Below, piece after piece: positions 41,757 through 50,369 of a stretch of 64,000 nt of DNA. Below the pieces are notes generated by a model. That model was not told the DNA's origin, ran no database searches, and saw only the letters and a program-made list of their open reading frames with translations. Origin of the DNA: JAGQIB01 sp041393395 (GTDB lineage: Bacteria > ARS69); assembly GCA_041393395.1 (NCBI GenBank), contig JAWKKG010000007.1, positions 186,001-250,000 of the forward strand. Direction: 5' to 3'. Both the position numbers and the translations under genes were made by a program. The stretch's first letter is position 1; each line of letters starts with the position of its first letter.

Positions 41757-42631
41757 CAGGACGCCCTCCGCTTCATGGGGGAGTGGTCACGCAGCCAGCG
41801 CACGACGCGCGTCCAGTCCGCGGGCTCGGTGCCGCCGTCCGCCTCCACGAGGCGATCGAGACTCGCGAGGATCTCCGGCGCCGCTCTGCGGCCGAACTCG
41901 TAGCCCGTACGGACGAGCTCGTCCGCGCGGTGCAGATCGTACGGGCCGAACTCGGAGAGATTCGGGCGCACGACCGTGTGTGCCGCCTCCTCGGAGGCGC
42001 GCGCGTTCCGCTGGGACACGAACCCGATCACGCGAAGCGCGACTTCCAGCATGTTCTTGGGATCCCTCATGTGCCAGTTGCGTACGCCCCCGAGATTGAT
42101 TCCGATGCGGAAGTCGCATCCGAGCACGTCGCGCAGCGTCTCCACGGGGAGGTACTCCACGAGGCCGCCGTCCGCCACGAGGTGGCCGTCGATGTCGACC
42201 GGCGAGAACAGCTGCGGGATCGAGCAGCTCGCGCGGATGGGCAGCGCGATCTCGCCCTCGGTGAACACCGCCTTCCGGCCCGTGGTCAGGTCGGCCGCGA
42301 CCACCGCGAGCGGGATGTTCAGGTCCTCGAACCGGATCTTGCCGAGTCGATTCTCGATCAGGTCCACGATGCGCTCGTTCGAGAGGAGCCCGAGGCGCGG
42401 AATGCGGACCCGTGTCAGTTTCTTCCAGGAGATCTCGGCGGCGAGATCCTCCATCTCCTCGATCGAGACTCCGGCCGCGTAGTAGGCCCCGATGATCGAG
42501 CCACCGCTCGTGGCCGCGATCGCGTCGATCGGCACGCCGGCCTCGACGAACGCCCGGATGACGCCGACGTGCGCGATCACCTTCGCGACACCGCCGGACA
42601 AGGCGAGCCCCACCCTGGGTCGACCGCTCAC
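41756..42631 (-). CDS. Patatin-like phospholipase family protein
   Basis: The protein has 291 residues and no signal peptide. It carries the patatin layout of the RssA/NTE type: an oxyanion region LSGGVAKVIAHVGVI, a nucleophile Ser in AATSGGSIIGAYYA and the catalytic Asp in ADGGLVEYLP. The first Gly of the G-x-S-x-G elbow is Ala and the last Gly of the oxyanion motif is Val, so activity is not assured. It heads the fadI-fadJ operon, which suggests it may release fatty acids for oxidation. GTG start with GGAGAGG upstream. Confidence 0.86.
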   Translation of the reverse strand: MSGRPRVGLALSGGVAKVIAHVGVIRAFVEAGVPIDAIAATSGGSIIGAYYAAGVSIEEMEDLAAEISWKKLTRVRIPRLGLLSNERIVDLIENRLGKIRFEDLNIPLAVVAADLTTGRKAVFTEGEIALPIRASCSIPQLFSPVDIDGHLVADGGLVEYLPVETLRDVLGCDFRIGINLGGVRNWHMRDPKNMLEVALRVIGFVSQRNARASEEAAHTVVRPNLSEFGPYDLHRADELVRTGYEFGRRAAPEILASLDRLVEADGGTEPADWTRVVRWLRDHSPMKRRAS

Positions 42632-42651
42632 TCGCGAACCTCTCCGTGCGC

Positions 42652-42680
42652 TTGACCGTCCCGAAGCACCGGGCTAGCAT
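42652..42680 (+). promoter_or_regulatory. Vegetative-type promoter of the UPF0158-pfkA unit
   Basis: TTGACC (42652-42657) and TAGCAT (42675-42680) are 17 bases apart, with a leader of about 95 bases. Confidence 0.6.
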
Positions 42681-42784
42681 GCGGCCGCATTCGACCCGGA
42701 CGCACCCGCCGGGATCGAAACGGACGGGCTCCGCGCGAATCGCGCGGGGCGCGGGAATTCTTCCATGCGATTCGCGGGGTGTCC

Positions 42785-43237
42785 ATGAACGCATCCGAGT
42801 TCGATCTCACGGCGATTTCTCAGGCGCTGGACGACCACGACCCGGACCGGGAACACTTCCTGGAGGTCGGAACCGGCGCTCTCTGGACTTTCGTCTTTTC
42901 CGAGGCCACGGATGAGACGAGAAAGCAGTACCTCGACGTGGCGGAGTCGCCCGAACGGTGGATCCGGCTCCCCTCGATGAGCCTCCAGGAGGCCTACGAG
43001 GAGATCGAGGACTTCGTCGACTCGCTCCCCGACGGGCAGGTCCAGGATCAGCTCTACTCCGCCCTCGAGCGGAAGGGCGCGCTCCGGAACTTCCGGGAGG
43101 CGATCATGGCACTGTCCGAGGAGCGCCAGGGCTGGATGGTTCATCGGCGCGAGCGGTCCCGGGCCCGACTCGAACGGTTCCTGGCCCGACTCGACCCCGT
43201 GGGCGGCGGTCTCGTGGCGCGGGAGGCCACGAGTTGA
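42785..43237 (+). CDS. UPF0158 family protein
   Basis: This is a 150-residue soluble protein, acidic at the start and basic at the end. It follows the UPF0158 pattern: an acidic N-terminal helix, WIRLPSMSLQEAYEEIEDFV, LPDGQVQDQLYSALERKGAL and the conserved RNFREAIMALSEERQGW. The function is unknown for the whole family. ATG start; an in-frame GTG six bases upstream is an alternative. Its last four bases overlap pfkA (TTGA). A good promoter lies upstream. Confidence 0.82.
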   Translation: MNASEFDLTAISQALDDHDPDREHFLEVGTGALWTFVFSEATDETRKQYLDVAESPERWIRLPSMSLQEAYEEIEDFVDSLPDGQVQDQLYSALERKGALRNFREAIMALSEERQGWMVHRRERSRARLERFLARLDPVGGGLVAREATS

Positions 43238-44328
43238 CCGGGCCCCGCCGGGTTGCGGTCCTCACCGGGGGAGGAGACGCCCCGGGGCTCAACGCCGTCG
43301 TTCGCGCGGTGGCGAAATCCGCGATCAACAAGGGATGGGAGGTCTTCGGGGTCGAGGACGGCTTCGAGGGGTTCTTCACCCGGAACGGCATCCGGACCCT
43401 GAGCAAGGACGACGTCCGCGGCATCCTCCAGACCGGCGGCTCCATTCTCCGCTGCAGCAATCGCGGCGACCCGTTCCGGTTCCCGAAGCAGACGGACAGC
43501 GGCTGGGTCCGCGAGGACCGATCGGGCGAAGTCATCGAGAAGTGCCAGACGCTCGGCCTGGACGGCCTCGTCGTGATCGGCGGCGACGGCTCGCTCGGCA
43601 TCGCCTACCGGCTGTTCGAAAAGGGCCTCCCGGTGGTCGGGATCCCGAAGACGATCGACAACGACGTTCCCGGGACCGACGTGACGTTCGGCTTCAACAC
43701 GGCCTGCCAGACCGCGATGGAGGCGATCGATCGGCTCCACACCACGGCCGCCAGCCACCAGCGGGTCATGGTGATCGAGGTCATGGGGCGCGACGCAGGC
43801 TGGATCGCGCTGAAGGCGGGCGTGTCCGGCGGCGGCGACGTCATCCTGATCCCCGAGATCCCGTTCGAGCCGGAAGAGGTGGTCAAGAAGATCGCCGCCC
43901 GCGAGGCACGCGGCGCGCGGTTCTCGCTGGTCGTGGTCGCCGAGGGCGCCACCCCGAAGAGCGGCGAGAAGACCGTGGCGGTCACGGCGGAGGACAGTCC
44001 GACCGGGTTCGAGCGACTCGGCGGCATCGGCGAGCGCGTGGCCCGTCTGCTGGAGACGCGCCTCAAAGTCGAGTGTCGGGTCACGGTGCTCGGTCACGTC
44101 CAGCGCGGCGGCAGTCCCACCACCCGCGATCGCATGCTGGGCACGCGATTCGGGGTCGGAGCGGTCGAGCTCATCGAGCAGGGGCGGTTCGGCCACATGG
44201 TGGCGCTGCGCAACGAATCGATCACGAGCGTCGCGTTGAAGGACGTCGTCGGGAAGTCGAAGCTCGTCAAGCCGGATGGCCAGGAGGTGCGCGCGGCAGA
44301 GGCGATCGGCGTCGGGTTCGGGCGGTAG
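43234..44328 (+). CDS. pfkA: 6-phosphofructokinase (mixed-substrate group)
   Basis: This 364-residue enzyme phosphorylates fructose-6-phosphate. It shows LTGGGDAPGLNAVVR, GGDGSLGIAYRL, IPKTIDNDVPGTDVTFGFNT (catalytic TIDND) and VMGRDAGWIAL. The residue after GGD is Gly, which goes with ATP use. The Lys in PKTIDND is typical of the mixed-substrate or PPi-related group. ATP dependence is therefore the better guess. TTG start inside the stop of the UPF0158 gene. A regulator gene follows 49 bases later. Confidence 0.94.
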   Translation: MTGPRRVAVLTGGGDAPGLNAVVRAVAKSAINKGWEVFGVEDGFEGFFTRNGIRTLSKDDVRGILQTGGSILRCSNRGDPFRFPKQTDSGWVREDRSGEVIEKCQTLGLDGLVVIGGDGSLGIAYRLFEKGLPVVGIPKTIDNDVPGTDVTFGFNTACQTAMEAIDRLHTTAASHQRVMVIEVMGRDAGWIALKAGVSGGGDVILIPEIPFEPEEVVKKIAAREARGARFSLVVVAEGATPKSGEKTVAVTAEDSPTGFERLGGIGERVARLLETRLKVECRVTVLGHVQRGGSPTTRDRMLGTRFGVGAVELIEQGRFGHMVALRNESITSVALKDVVGKSKLVKPDGQEVRAAEAIGVGFGR

Positions 44329-44377
44329 CCCGGGTCCGCGTTCCGAAAACCGCTCACCACGGATCTCGGGGGGGCCC

Positions 44378-45025
44378 TTGAAGAAGATCGGCGAGAACAT
44401 TCGCTTCTACCGGAATCTGCGGGGTCTGACCCAGACCGCGCTCGCGAAGCAGGTCGAGGTGGCTCCGGCCTACATCAGCCAGATCGAGGCGAACCAGCGG
44501 GTTCCGAGCCTCAAGGTCACGCGACGGATCGCGTCCGTTCTCGGGATCGAGGCGAGCGTTCTCGTGCGCGAGGCGGAGGCGCGGGGAAGGAGCGGCCGGC
44601 TGTCCGCCTCGGAAAAGCTCGACATGCTGCGCACGCTGATCGTCGCGGTCGAGGCCGAGACCCGCGAGGAGCGCGCCGCCTCCGACACGCCCACGCTGGA
44701 GGCCCGCGGGTTCGTGGCCACGGAACTCTACAGCGAGCCGGCCTTCTGTCTCGTGCTGCGGGAGTTCACCGCCAGCTCGACGTTCGGACGCGAGATCGAC
44801 GACCTGGAAGTCGAGTCGCACACGGTGCTCGACGGCCGCGTCCGGCTGGCCGACGGCGAGGGCGACGCTCCGATCGGAACGGCGTTCGTGCTCGGCCCGG
44901 AGACCCTCGAACGTCCGGTAGGCACCCGGGGGGCTCGCGTTCTCTCGGTGTACTCACCGCGACTGCCACTTGCGACGCTCCGCGATTTCTCGGAGTCGGA
45001 AGCTGCCCGGCGCGCGTCCGACTAG
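44378..45025 (+). CDS. XRE-family transcriptional regulator with cupin-like domain
   Basis: The protein has 215 residues. Residues 4-62 are a helix-turn-helix (LTQTALAKQVEVAPAYISQI, then EANQRVPSLKVTRRIA). A helical linker (about 65-105) leads to a beta-rich cupin-like sensor domain (about 115-205, for example LEVESHTVLDGRVRLADGEG and GTAFVLGPETLERPVGTRGA). This architecture regulates small-molecule metabolism in many bacteria; the ligand is unknown. The TTG start follows a G-run and is the only plausible start. It sits between pfkA and folE. Confidence 0.86.
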   Translation: MKKIGENIRFYRNLRGLTQTALAKQVEVAPAYISQIEANQRVPSLKVTRRIASVLGIEASVLVREAEARGRSGRLSASEKLDMLRTLIVAVEAETREERAASDTPTLEARGFVATELYSEPAFCLVLREFTASSTFGREIDDLEVESHTVLDGRVRLADGEGDAPIGTAFVLGPETLERPVGTRGARVLSVYSPRLPLATLRDFSESEAARRASD

Positions 45026-45054
45026 GCACCGGACTGCCGGCCCGCGCGGGTCGT

Positions 45055-45083
45055 TTGACCGCAGCCCCCGGCCTTCCTATCTT
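45055..45083 (+). promoter_or_regulatory. Vegetative-type promoter of folE
   Basis: TTGACC (45055-45060) and TATCTT (45078-45083) are exactly 17 bases apart, with a leader of about 85 bases before the folE ATG. Confidence 0.7.
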
Positions 45084-45175
45084 CGCGCACCAGGTCGTCG
45101 CGACCGTGCCCCCGGTCGGGATCTTCCCGCCGTTCGAATGCGAGACGACGTCCCAACGCGAGAGGGCCGAATTCC

Positions 45176-45787
45176 ATGAGCACCCGTTCCGCTGACGCCG
45201 GTACCCGCCGGCCCCCCGTCGACGAGCCTCGAGTTCGCGAGGCCGTCCGCACGATTCTCACCGGCATCGGGGAGAATCCGGACCGAGAAGGTCTGCGGGC
45301 CACTCCGGATCGCGTGGGGCGGGCCTGGAGTCACCTGGCTTCGGGCTACTCCGAGGATCCCCTTGCCACGCTCCGCGGGGCGCTCTTCGAGGAAGAGTGC
45401 AACGAGATGGTGATGGTCCGCGAGATCGAGCTCTACAGCCTCTGCGAGCACCATCTGCTGCCCTTCTTCGGAAAGTGCCACATCGCCTATCTCCCGGCCG
45501 GTCGGATCGTCGGCCTCTCGAAGCTGGCGCGTCTGGTGGAGATCTATGCCCGCCGGCTCCAGGTCCAGGAGCGGCTCACGGCCGAGATCGCCCATGCGCT
45601 GGAGGAGGCTCTCGCCCCGCACGGGGTGGGGGTGGTCATCGAAGCCCAGCACCTGTGCATGATGATGCGCGGCGTCGAGAAGCAGAGCAGCGTGGCGGTG
45701 ACGAGCTGCATGCTGGGCGCGTTCCGGGACGACCCCAAGACCCGGGCCGAGTTCATGGAGCTTGTGGGAAGAAAGCATAGCCTCTAG
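45176..45787 (+). CDS. folE: GTP cyclohydrolase I
   Basis: This enzyme makes dihydroneopterin triphosphate from GTP, the first step to folate. It has 203 residues. Zinc ligands are visible as Cys90 and His93 in YSLCEHHLLPFFGKCHIAYL and Cys161 in EAQHLCMMMRGVEKQ. VGLSKLARLVEIYARRLQVQ is also typical. The first 18 residues are a variable extension. ATG start. A promoter of good quality lies upstream. Downstream, a stem of GGGGTCC with GGACCCC (45812-45833) lacks a T tract and may slow or end transcription. Confidence 0.96.
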   Translation: MSTRSADAGTRRPPVDEPRVREAVRTILTGIGENPDREGLRATPDRVGRAWSHLASGYSEDPLATLRGALFEEECNEMVMVREIELYSLCEHHLLPFFGKCHIAYLPAGRIVGLSKLARLVEIYARRLQVQERLTAEIAHALEEALAPHGVGVVIEAQHLCMMMRGVEKQSSVAVTSCMLGAFRDDPKTRAEFMELVGRKHSL

Positions 45788-45838
45788 CTCGGGCCCTCCG
45801 GTCCTGCCGACGGGGTCCGATGTCCGGGACCCCCTCGA

Positions 45839-45867
45839 TTGACGTGCTGGGCCGCGTTTGCTAGAGT
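45839..45867 (+). promoter_or_regulatory. Strong vegetative-type promoter of the large secreted protein gene
   Basis: TTGACG (45839-45844) and TAGAGT (45862-45867) are 17 bases apart. The leader that follows is about 145 bases, unusually long for this region. Confidence 0.7.
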
Positions 45868-45945
45868 TGCCGACTGTAGTGCTGTCCCGGACCGAAAGAC
45901 ACCAGGGAAGGAGGTGCGGCTGCTTCGTCGGTCTGGAGAGACTGC

Positions 45946-46005
45946 ATGAGCGGCAGTTTCTCCGAATCCCCAACGCTCATCTTGATCCTGTGCTGCAAAG
46001 CCTGA
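45946..46005 (+). CDS. Possible leader peptide ahead of the large secreted protein
   Basis: A 19-codon frame (ATG to TGA) encodes MSGSFSESPTLILILCCKA. GGAGAG precedes its ATG. Its stop lies within the GAGGGGG ribosome site of the main gene, 14 bases before that ATG. Upstream, a perfect AAGGAGGT (45907-45914) has no normal start codon at the right distance; a GTG- or CTG-started frame there would end at TGA overlapping this ATG. Whether it is translated is unknown; it could be a coupling or attenuation device. Confidence 0.35.
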   Translation: MSGSFSESPTLILILCCKA

Positions 46006-46019
46006 GGGGGTCTGCGCAA

Positions 46020-49000
46020 ATGACGAAACGCCTTTCCGCGGGCGTTCTGCTGCTCGCTCTGGGCGCCATGGTGGCGACCACTGCGTACGCCGAGCGTCCG
46101 AGGAGCCGAGAGTGGCGCGGTGGTGAGCTGAACCCTGCGACCAACTCTTCTGTTCCGCTCTTCTTCCGTTCTTCCGCGGGCACGACCTGGGTTTCGGTCG
46201 GCCAGAACTGCGCGCCGGAAGACACGGCCAACTCTACGCACAGCCAGGCCGAGGTCTGGTGCTTCGAAGGCGCGAACGGCGACTCGACGTGGCCGAACGT
46301 TCCCGTGGGCCAGAACACCGGCAGCAAGCACGAGACGTGGGATCACTGGTCGAAGTTCGCGCCGCCGATCCCGCCGTCCTCGAAGTGGCACGCCTCCACG
46401 CTCGATCCGAACCCGTTCCAGGGCACGGATCCCTACAGCGCGTGGTGTGGTTGCGACAGCCTCGGGACGAACCCGGGCTGCACCGATGTCGCCTTCTGGA
46501 TCTTCAAGAAGGGCTACGGCGACGACTGGAACTACTCGCTGACGCTGACCATGACCGGTCAGAACGCGTCCACGGGTGGCACGATCCGGTTCGACCTGAA
46601 CTACGACACCGAGTGCAACTACGACTACCTGTACCTCGAGTACTTCAACAACACGACCGCCAAGTGGGAGCTCGTCACCGGCCCGAACGGCCCGGCGATC
46701 TTCAACGCGGTGTCGGGTAACCCCGACTCGAACAACGGCGGTACCGGTCGCGCTTGCGGTGACGACTACTTCGGTTCGTCCGACCAGGCCGACCTCGGCG
46801 GCGGAAACATTCCGTACTACGGAAACTCCGTCTGGCTGAACGACGTCACGTTCCCGATGCCGGCGCAGGCCGGTGGTATGCAGCTCCGCTGGCGTGGTTT
46901 CTCGGACGGCGCCTGGTCCGATGCGGACGGCCGTGGTGACACGGACGGTATCGCCCGGATCGACGACGTTCGCGTCACCTTCGCCTCCACGGGCAACGTC
47001 GTCACCGACGACTTCAGCGACGGCAGCATCGAGACCGGTGCCAGCCTGAAGCTGAACGGTGGTGCGCCGGGCACGATCACCTGGACCGCGGGTGGTCTCG
47101 AAGGCAACACCTGGGACAGCTGGCACATGGAGTTCGATCCGAACTACAAGAACAAGGGTGCCACCTGTAACTTCTCGGACGACTGGATGTACACCGCGCG
47201 TCCGCCGTCCGGGTTCCCGGGCACTGGCGACGCCAACGGCATGAGCATGTTCCTCGTCACCCCGGTCATCGATTGCGACGGCTGGACGGGTGGCGTGATG
47301 GAGTACTCGAACTACCTTTGCGCTCCCGACGAGCGTGATGACTACGTGAACACGCACATCCGTACGTACGATGCCTCGAACGGCTGGTCGCTCTGGACCG
47401 ACTTCGACGGCTTCATCACGTTCGCGGGTTGCGAGTTCTGGAACATGAACGACGGCGAGGATCTGTCGCCCTACATGGCCGCCACGATCGACTCGCTGCA
47501 GCTCGGTTACGAGATGCTCGACATCAGCCAGCCGACCGGCGACTTCAGCTGGGGCAAGCACGGCAACGTGCAGTGGCTGATCGACAACGTCTCGATCGGC
47601 TCGTTCGACGGTTCGGCGACCGTGTTCACGGCTCGCTCGATCGACATCTTCGCCGACACGTACTCGTACGTGGATCCGGCCCACACGCCGTTCCTGCAGA
47701 ACTCCGCGCAGGGCATGTGGCCGGGGACCCAGCTCGGTTCGTCCGACTCGTTGAACGTCGACGTTTCGGACTTCGACGGGTTCAACCCGACGAACTGCCG
47801 GATCTACTGGCACGTCTCCACCGTGGATCCGCCGGTGTTCGGTGCGTGGCAGAACAAGGCCATGAACCGTTCGCAGCCGGACAACCTCGGTACGGCGGGT
47901 GCCGGTACGTACCGGACCACGATCGGCAACAACTCCGGCGAGGACTTCTGCGCGCCGGCGGGTGGCCGTATCTGGTGCCCGGGCACGACGGTCGAGTACT
48001 ACGTGAAGGTGATCGACAACAACACGAACAGCGCGACCTTCCCGCGGGCCGCCGCCGATCCGGAGCCGGCGTACTTCCGCTTCGAGGTTCTGCCGTTCGC
48101 GAACCGCACCGTGGGCGATCTCGATGAGCGCATTCTCATCGTCGACGACTACGGCCGGAACTTCGTGGACTTCGAGAACTCCACCGGCTTCGATCCGGTC
48201 GGCGGTGCGGGCTTCGGCGCGTTCTCCGATCCGGTCTTCGATCAGCCGGAGGATATGGTCGAGCGTGCTCTCGGCCTCGTGTACGGGATCGCGACGCCGG
48301 AAGACAACCCGGCCTGGGACATCTATGACGTCCAGGGTGCGGGCTCCAGCGTGCAGTGCGAGCCGCGGATCTCCTCGCTGCAGCCGAACCTTGGCGGCAT
48401 CGGTGACGACACCGCGAACCCCGTCTACGACGCGGTCATCTGGATCAACGGTAGCTTCGACGCTTACAGCTTCGCGGACACCACCCGCATCGACCTGAAG
48501 GCCTGGTTGGATAAGGGTGGCCACCTGTGGAGCAACGGTGACGAAGTCGCCAAGTTCCTGGGCACGGGCGGCAACGATGCCGACTCGACGATCCAGTTCC
48601 TGTCCCAGTACATGGGTATTTCGTTCGCCAACATCGCGGACGATCAGACCGACAACCGTGTGCTGAACATGTGCGGTGCCGCTGGCACGAGCCTCGACGG
48701 TGTCACCCTCGGTATCTACGGTGAGTGCCCGTCGCGTCGTGCCTTCGACCGTCTGACGCAGGCTCCGGCCGGTGCCAACCAGCAGATCACGACGCTGGCG
48801 ACGTACTGTGCGGGTGGTGCGAACGACAACGGTCGTGCGGCCATCATCAAGAACGTGCGTCTGGCCAGCGGGATCCCGACTGGTGTCTGCATCCACTCCG
48901 GCTTCGGCCTCGGCGCCCTCGTGAGCGATGCCTCGCGTGCGACGCTGCTCGCCAAGACGTTCGTGGGCGACTTCGGTATGTGGAACATGGGCTACGTCGG

Positions 49001-49319
49001 CGTGAACAACGGCGTCGATGCTCCGGTGGTTGCGAACGGTGCGGGCTTCGACCTCGCCGCCGCTTCCCCGAACCCGTTTGCCCAGAACACCGAGATCGCG
49101 TTCAGCGTTCCGAGCCGTTCGCACGTCTCGATCGAGGTCTACAACATCCTCGGTCAGAAGGTGCGCACCCTGGTGAACGAGTCGTTGGAGGCCAACTCCT
49201 ACGTCCGCAACTGGGATGGTCGTTCGGATGCCGGCGAGCGTGTCTCGAGTGGTATCTACTTCTACAAGATGGTTGCCGGCGACTTCAACGCGACCCGCAA
49301 GGCGGTTCTCCTGAAGTAG
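46020..49319 (+). CDS. Large secreted protein with FlgD-like C-terminal domain, probably highly expressed
   Basis: The protein has 1,099 residues. A signal peptide (LSAGVLLLALGAMVATTAYA) is cut near residue 24. The body is rich in Gly, Asp, Asn, Thr, Trp and aromatic residues and has no family I recognise. It includes repeated beta-type segments with acidic loops and a late block (IDLKAWLDKGGHLWSNGDEV) like the glutamine-amidotransferase-like fold. The last 85 residues are a FlgD/type IX-style domain (SPNPFAQNTEIAFSVPSRSH, VYNILGQKVRTL, GIYFYKMVAG). It uses many more GGT and CGT codons than its neighbours, a sign of very high expression, and has a strong promoter and terminator. It may be a surface-layer or matrix protein. 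ATG start with GAGGGGG. Confidence 0.85.
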   Translation: MTKRLSAGVLLLALGAMVATTAYAERPRSREWRGGELNPATNSSVPLFFRSSAGTTWVSVGQNCAPEDTANSTHSQAEVWCFEGANGDSTWPNVPVGQNTGSKHETWDHWSKFAPPIPPSSKWHASTLDPNPFQGTDPYSAWCGCDSLGTNPGCTDVAFWIFKKGYGDDWNYSLTLTMTGQNASTGGTIRFDLNYDTECNYDYLYLEYFNNTTAKWELVTGPNGPAIFNAVSGNPDSNNGGTGRACGDDYFGSSDQADLGGGNIPYYGNSVWLNDVTFPMPAQAGGMQLRWRGFSDGAWSDADGRGDTDGIARIDDVRVTFASTGNVVTDDFSDGSIETGASLKLNGGAPGTITWTAGGLEGNTWDSWHMEFDPNYKNKGATCNFSDDWMYTARPPSGFPGTGDANGMSMFLVTPVIDCDGWTGGVMEYSNYLCAPDERDDYVNTHIRTYDASNGWSLWTDFDGFITFAGCEFWNMNDGEDLSPYMAATIDSLQLGYEMLDISQPTGDFSWGKHGNVQWLIDNVSIGSFDGSATVFTARSIDIFADTYSYVDPAHTPFLQNSAQGMWPGTQLGSSDSLNVDVSDFDGFNPTNCRIYWHVSTVDPPVFGAWQNKAMNRSQPDNLGTAGAGTYRTTIGNNSGEDFCAPAGGRIWCPGTTVEYYVKVIDNNTNSATFPRAAADPEPAYFRFEVLPFANRTVGDLDERILIVDDYGRNFVDFENSTGFDPVGGAGFGAFSDPVFDQPEDMVERALGLVYGIATPEDNPAWDIYDVQGAGSSVQCEPRISSLQPNLGGIGDDTANPVYDAVIWINGSFDAYSFADTTRIDLKAWLDKGGHLWSNGDEVAKFLGTGGNDADSTIQFLSQYMGISFANIADDQTDNRVLNMCGAAGTSLDGVTLGIYGECPSRRAFDRLTQAPAGANQQITTLATYCAGGANDNGRAAIIKNVRLASGIPTGVCIHSGFGLGALVSDASRATLLAKTFVGDFGMWNMGYVGVNNGVDAPVVANGAGFDLAAASPNPFAQNTEIAFSVPSRSHVSIEVYNILGQKVRTLVNESLEANSYVRNWDGRSDAGERVSSGIYFYKMVAGDFNATRKAVLLK

Positions 49320-49344
49320 CTTTCGCAAGCATCAGGTAGTACGG

Positions 49345-49379
49345 GAGGCCGGGCCGCGAGGCTCGGCCTCCTTCTTTTT
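49345..49379 (+). terminator. Rho-independent terminator of the large secreted protein gene
   Basis: GAGGCCG-G-GCC (49345-49355) pairs with GGC-T-CGGCCTC (49360-49370) around a GCGA tetraloop, followed by CTTCTTTTT. Confidence 0.92.
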
Positions 49380-49416
49380 GCCGCGCGGCCCCGCGGCTCG
49401 TGCTAGCTTGTCGCGC

Positions 49417-50217
49417 ATGGACTCCCCTTCGAGGCGGCTCATCGCGGAGCGAATCGCTCGCGGTGCCGGAGATCTCCTGCTCGGCTACTTCGGCGGTCCG
49501 CTGGGCATCGAGCACAAGGGCTCGGTCGATCTCGTGACGAATGCCGATCGCGCCGCCGAGGACTGGATCCTCGAGGAGCTGCGCCGCGAGTTCCCCGGCG
49601 AGGCCGTGCTGGCGGAGGAAGGCGGCGGTGCCGTCGACGCCCGGGCGACCTGGATCGTCGATCCGCTCGACGGGACGACGAATTTCGCGCACGGCCTTCC
49701 GATCTGGAGCGTGTCGATCGCCTGGGTGGTGGAGGGAGTGCCGGAGGTCGGCGTGGTGTTCGATCCGTCGCGCGGCGAGTGCTTCTCCGCGGCGCGCGGA
49801 TACGGCGCCACCCGGAATGGCGATCCGATCGCCGTCTCGAGCTGCCGCGAGCTCGGGAACGCCGTCCTCGTCACGGGGTTTCCCTACGACGTGCAGACCT
49901 CCGACGTGAACAACCTCGACCACTTCGCGAACTTCATCCGGCGCGCGCGTGCGGTGCGACGCCTCGGAAGCGCGGCGATCGACCTGTGCTGGACCGCGTG
50001 CGGACGGTTCGATGCGTTCTGGGAGCTGAAGCTGAAGGCCTGGGACATGGCGGGCGGCGCGTTGATCGTGCAGGAGGCGGGGGGACGGGTGACGGACTTC
50101 CGGGGCGCCGAGCTGGACCTGTTTGCCGGCGAGCTGACGGCCGGCCCGCCGGAGCTGCTCCCGTCGCTGTGGGACGTGCTGGCCCGGGGCAAGCGGACGC
50201 ACTCCGCCGGAGGTTGA
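49417..50217 (+). CDS. Inositol monophosphatase family protein
   Basis: This 266-residue Mg-dependent phosphatase of the SuhB/IMPase family has LAEEGG (metal Glu), the motif WIVDPLDGTTNFAHGLP and the second motif KLKAWDMAGGALIVQEAGG. Relatives act on inositol phosphates, histidinol phosphate or fructose bisphosphate. ATG start with no ribosome site. The TAGCTT hexamer at 49404-49409 ends seven bases before the ATG, which hints at a leaderless mRNA. It stands between the terminator of the large secreted gene and the promoter of the next gene. Confidence 0.92.
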   Translation: MDSPSRRLIAERIARGAGDLLLGYFGGPLGIEHKGSVDLVTNADRAAEDWILEELRREFPGEAVLAEEGGGAVDARATWIVDPLDGTTNFAHGLPIWSVSIAWVVEGVPEVGVVFDPSRGECFSAARGYGATRNGDPIAVSSCRELGNAVLVTGFPYDVQTSDVNNLDHFANFIRRARAVRRLGSAAIDLCWTACGRFDAFWELKLKAWDMAGGALIVQEAGGRVTDFRGAELDLFAGELTAGPPELLPSLWDVLARGKRTHSAGG

Positions 50218-50268
50218 TCAGTCGTGCCGGCAAGTTGTTTTGTGACAAAGATTTGCGGGTGTCCACGC

Positions 50269-50297
50269 TTGCGCGCCGGGAGAGGGTTTGCTACACT
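50269..50297 (+). promoter_or_regulatory. Vegetative-type promoter of the protease-propeller-barrel gene
   Basis: TTGCGC (50269-50274) and TACACT (50292-50297) are 17 bases apart, with a leader of about 65 bases. Confidence 0.55.
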
Positions 50298-50369
50298 CGT
50301 GACGTGCCGCGGCGCCACCCCCGATTCCGTCGCGTACCGGTCGAACCCGCCCCGACCCGCAGGGAACGA

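Noticed and set aside
45861..49328. Minus-strand open frame of 1,155 codons opposite the large secreted protein
   Set aside because: The plus strand has a signal peptide, an export domain, a promoter and a terminator. The minus frame has none and is compositionally a shadow.
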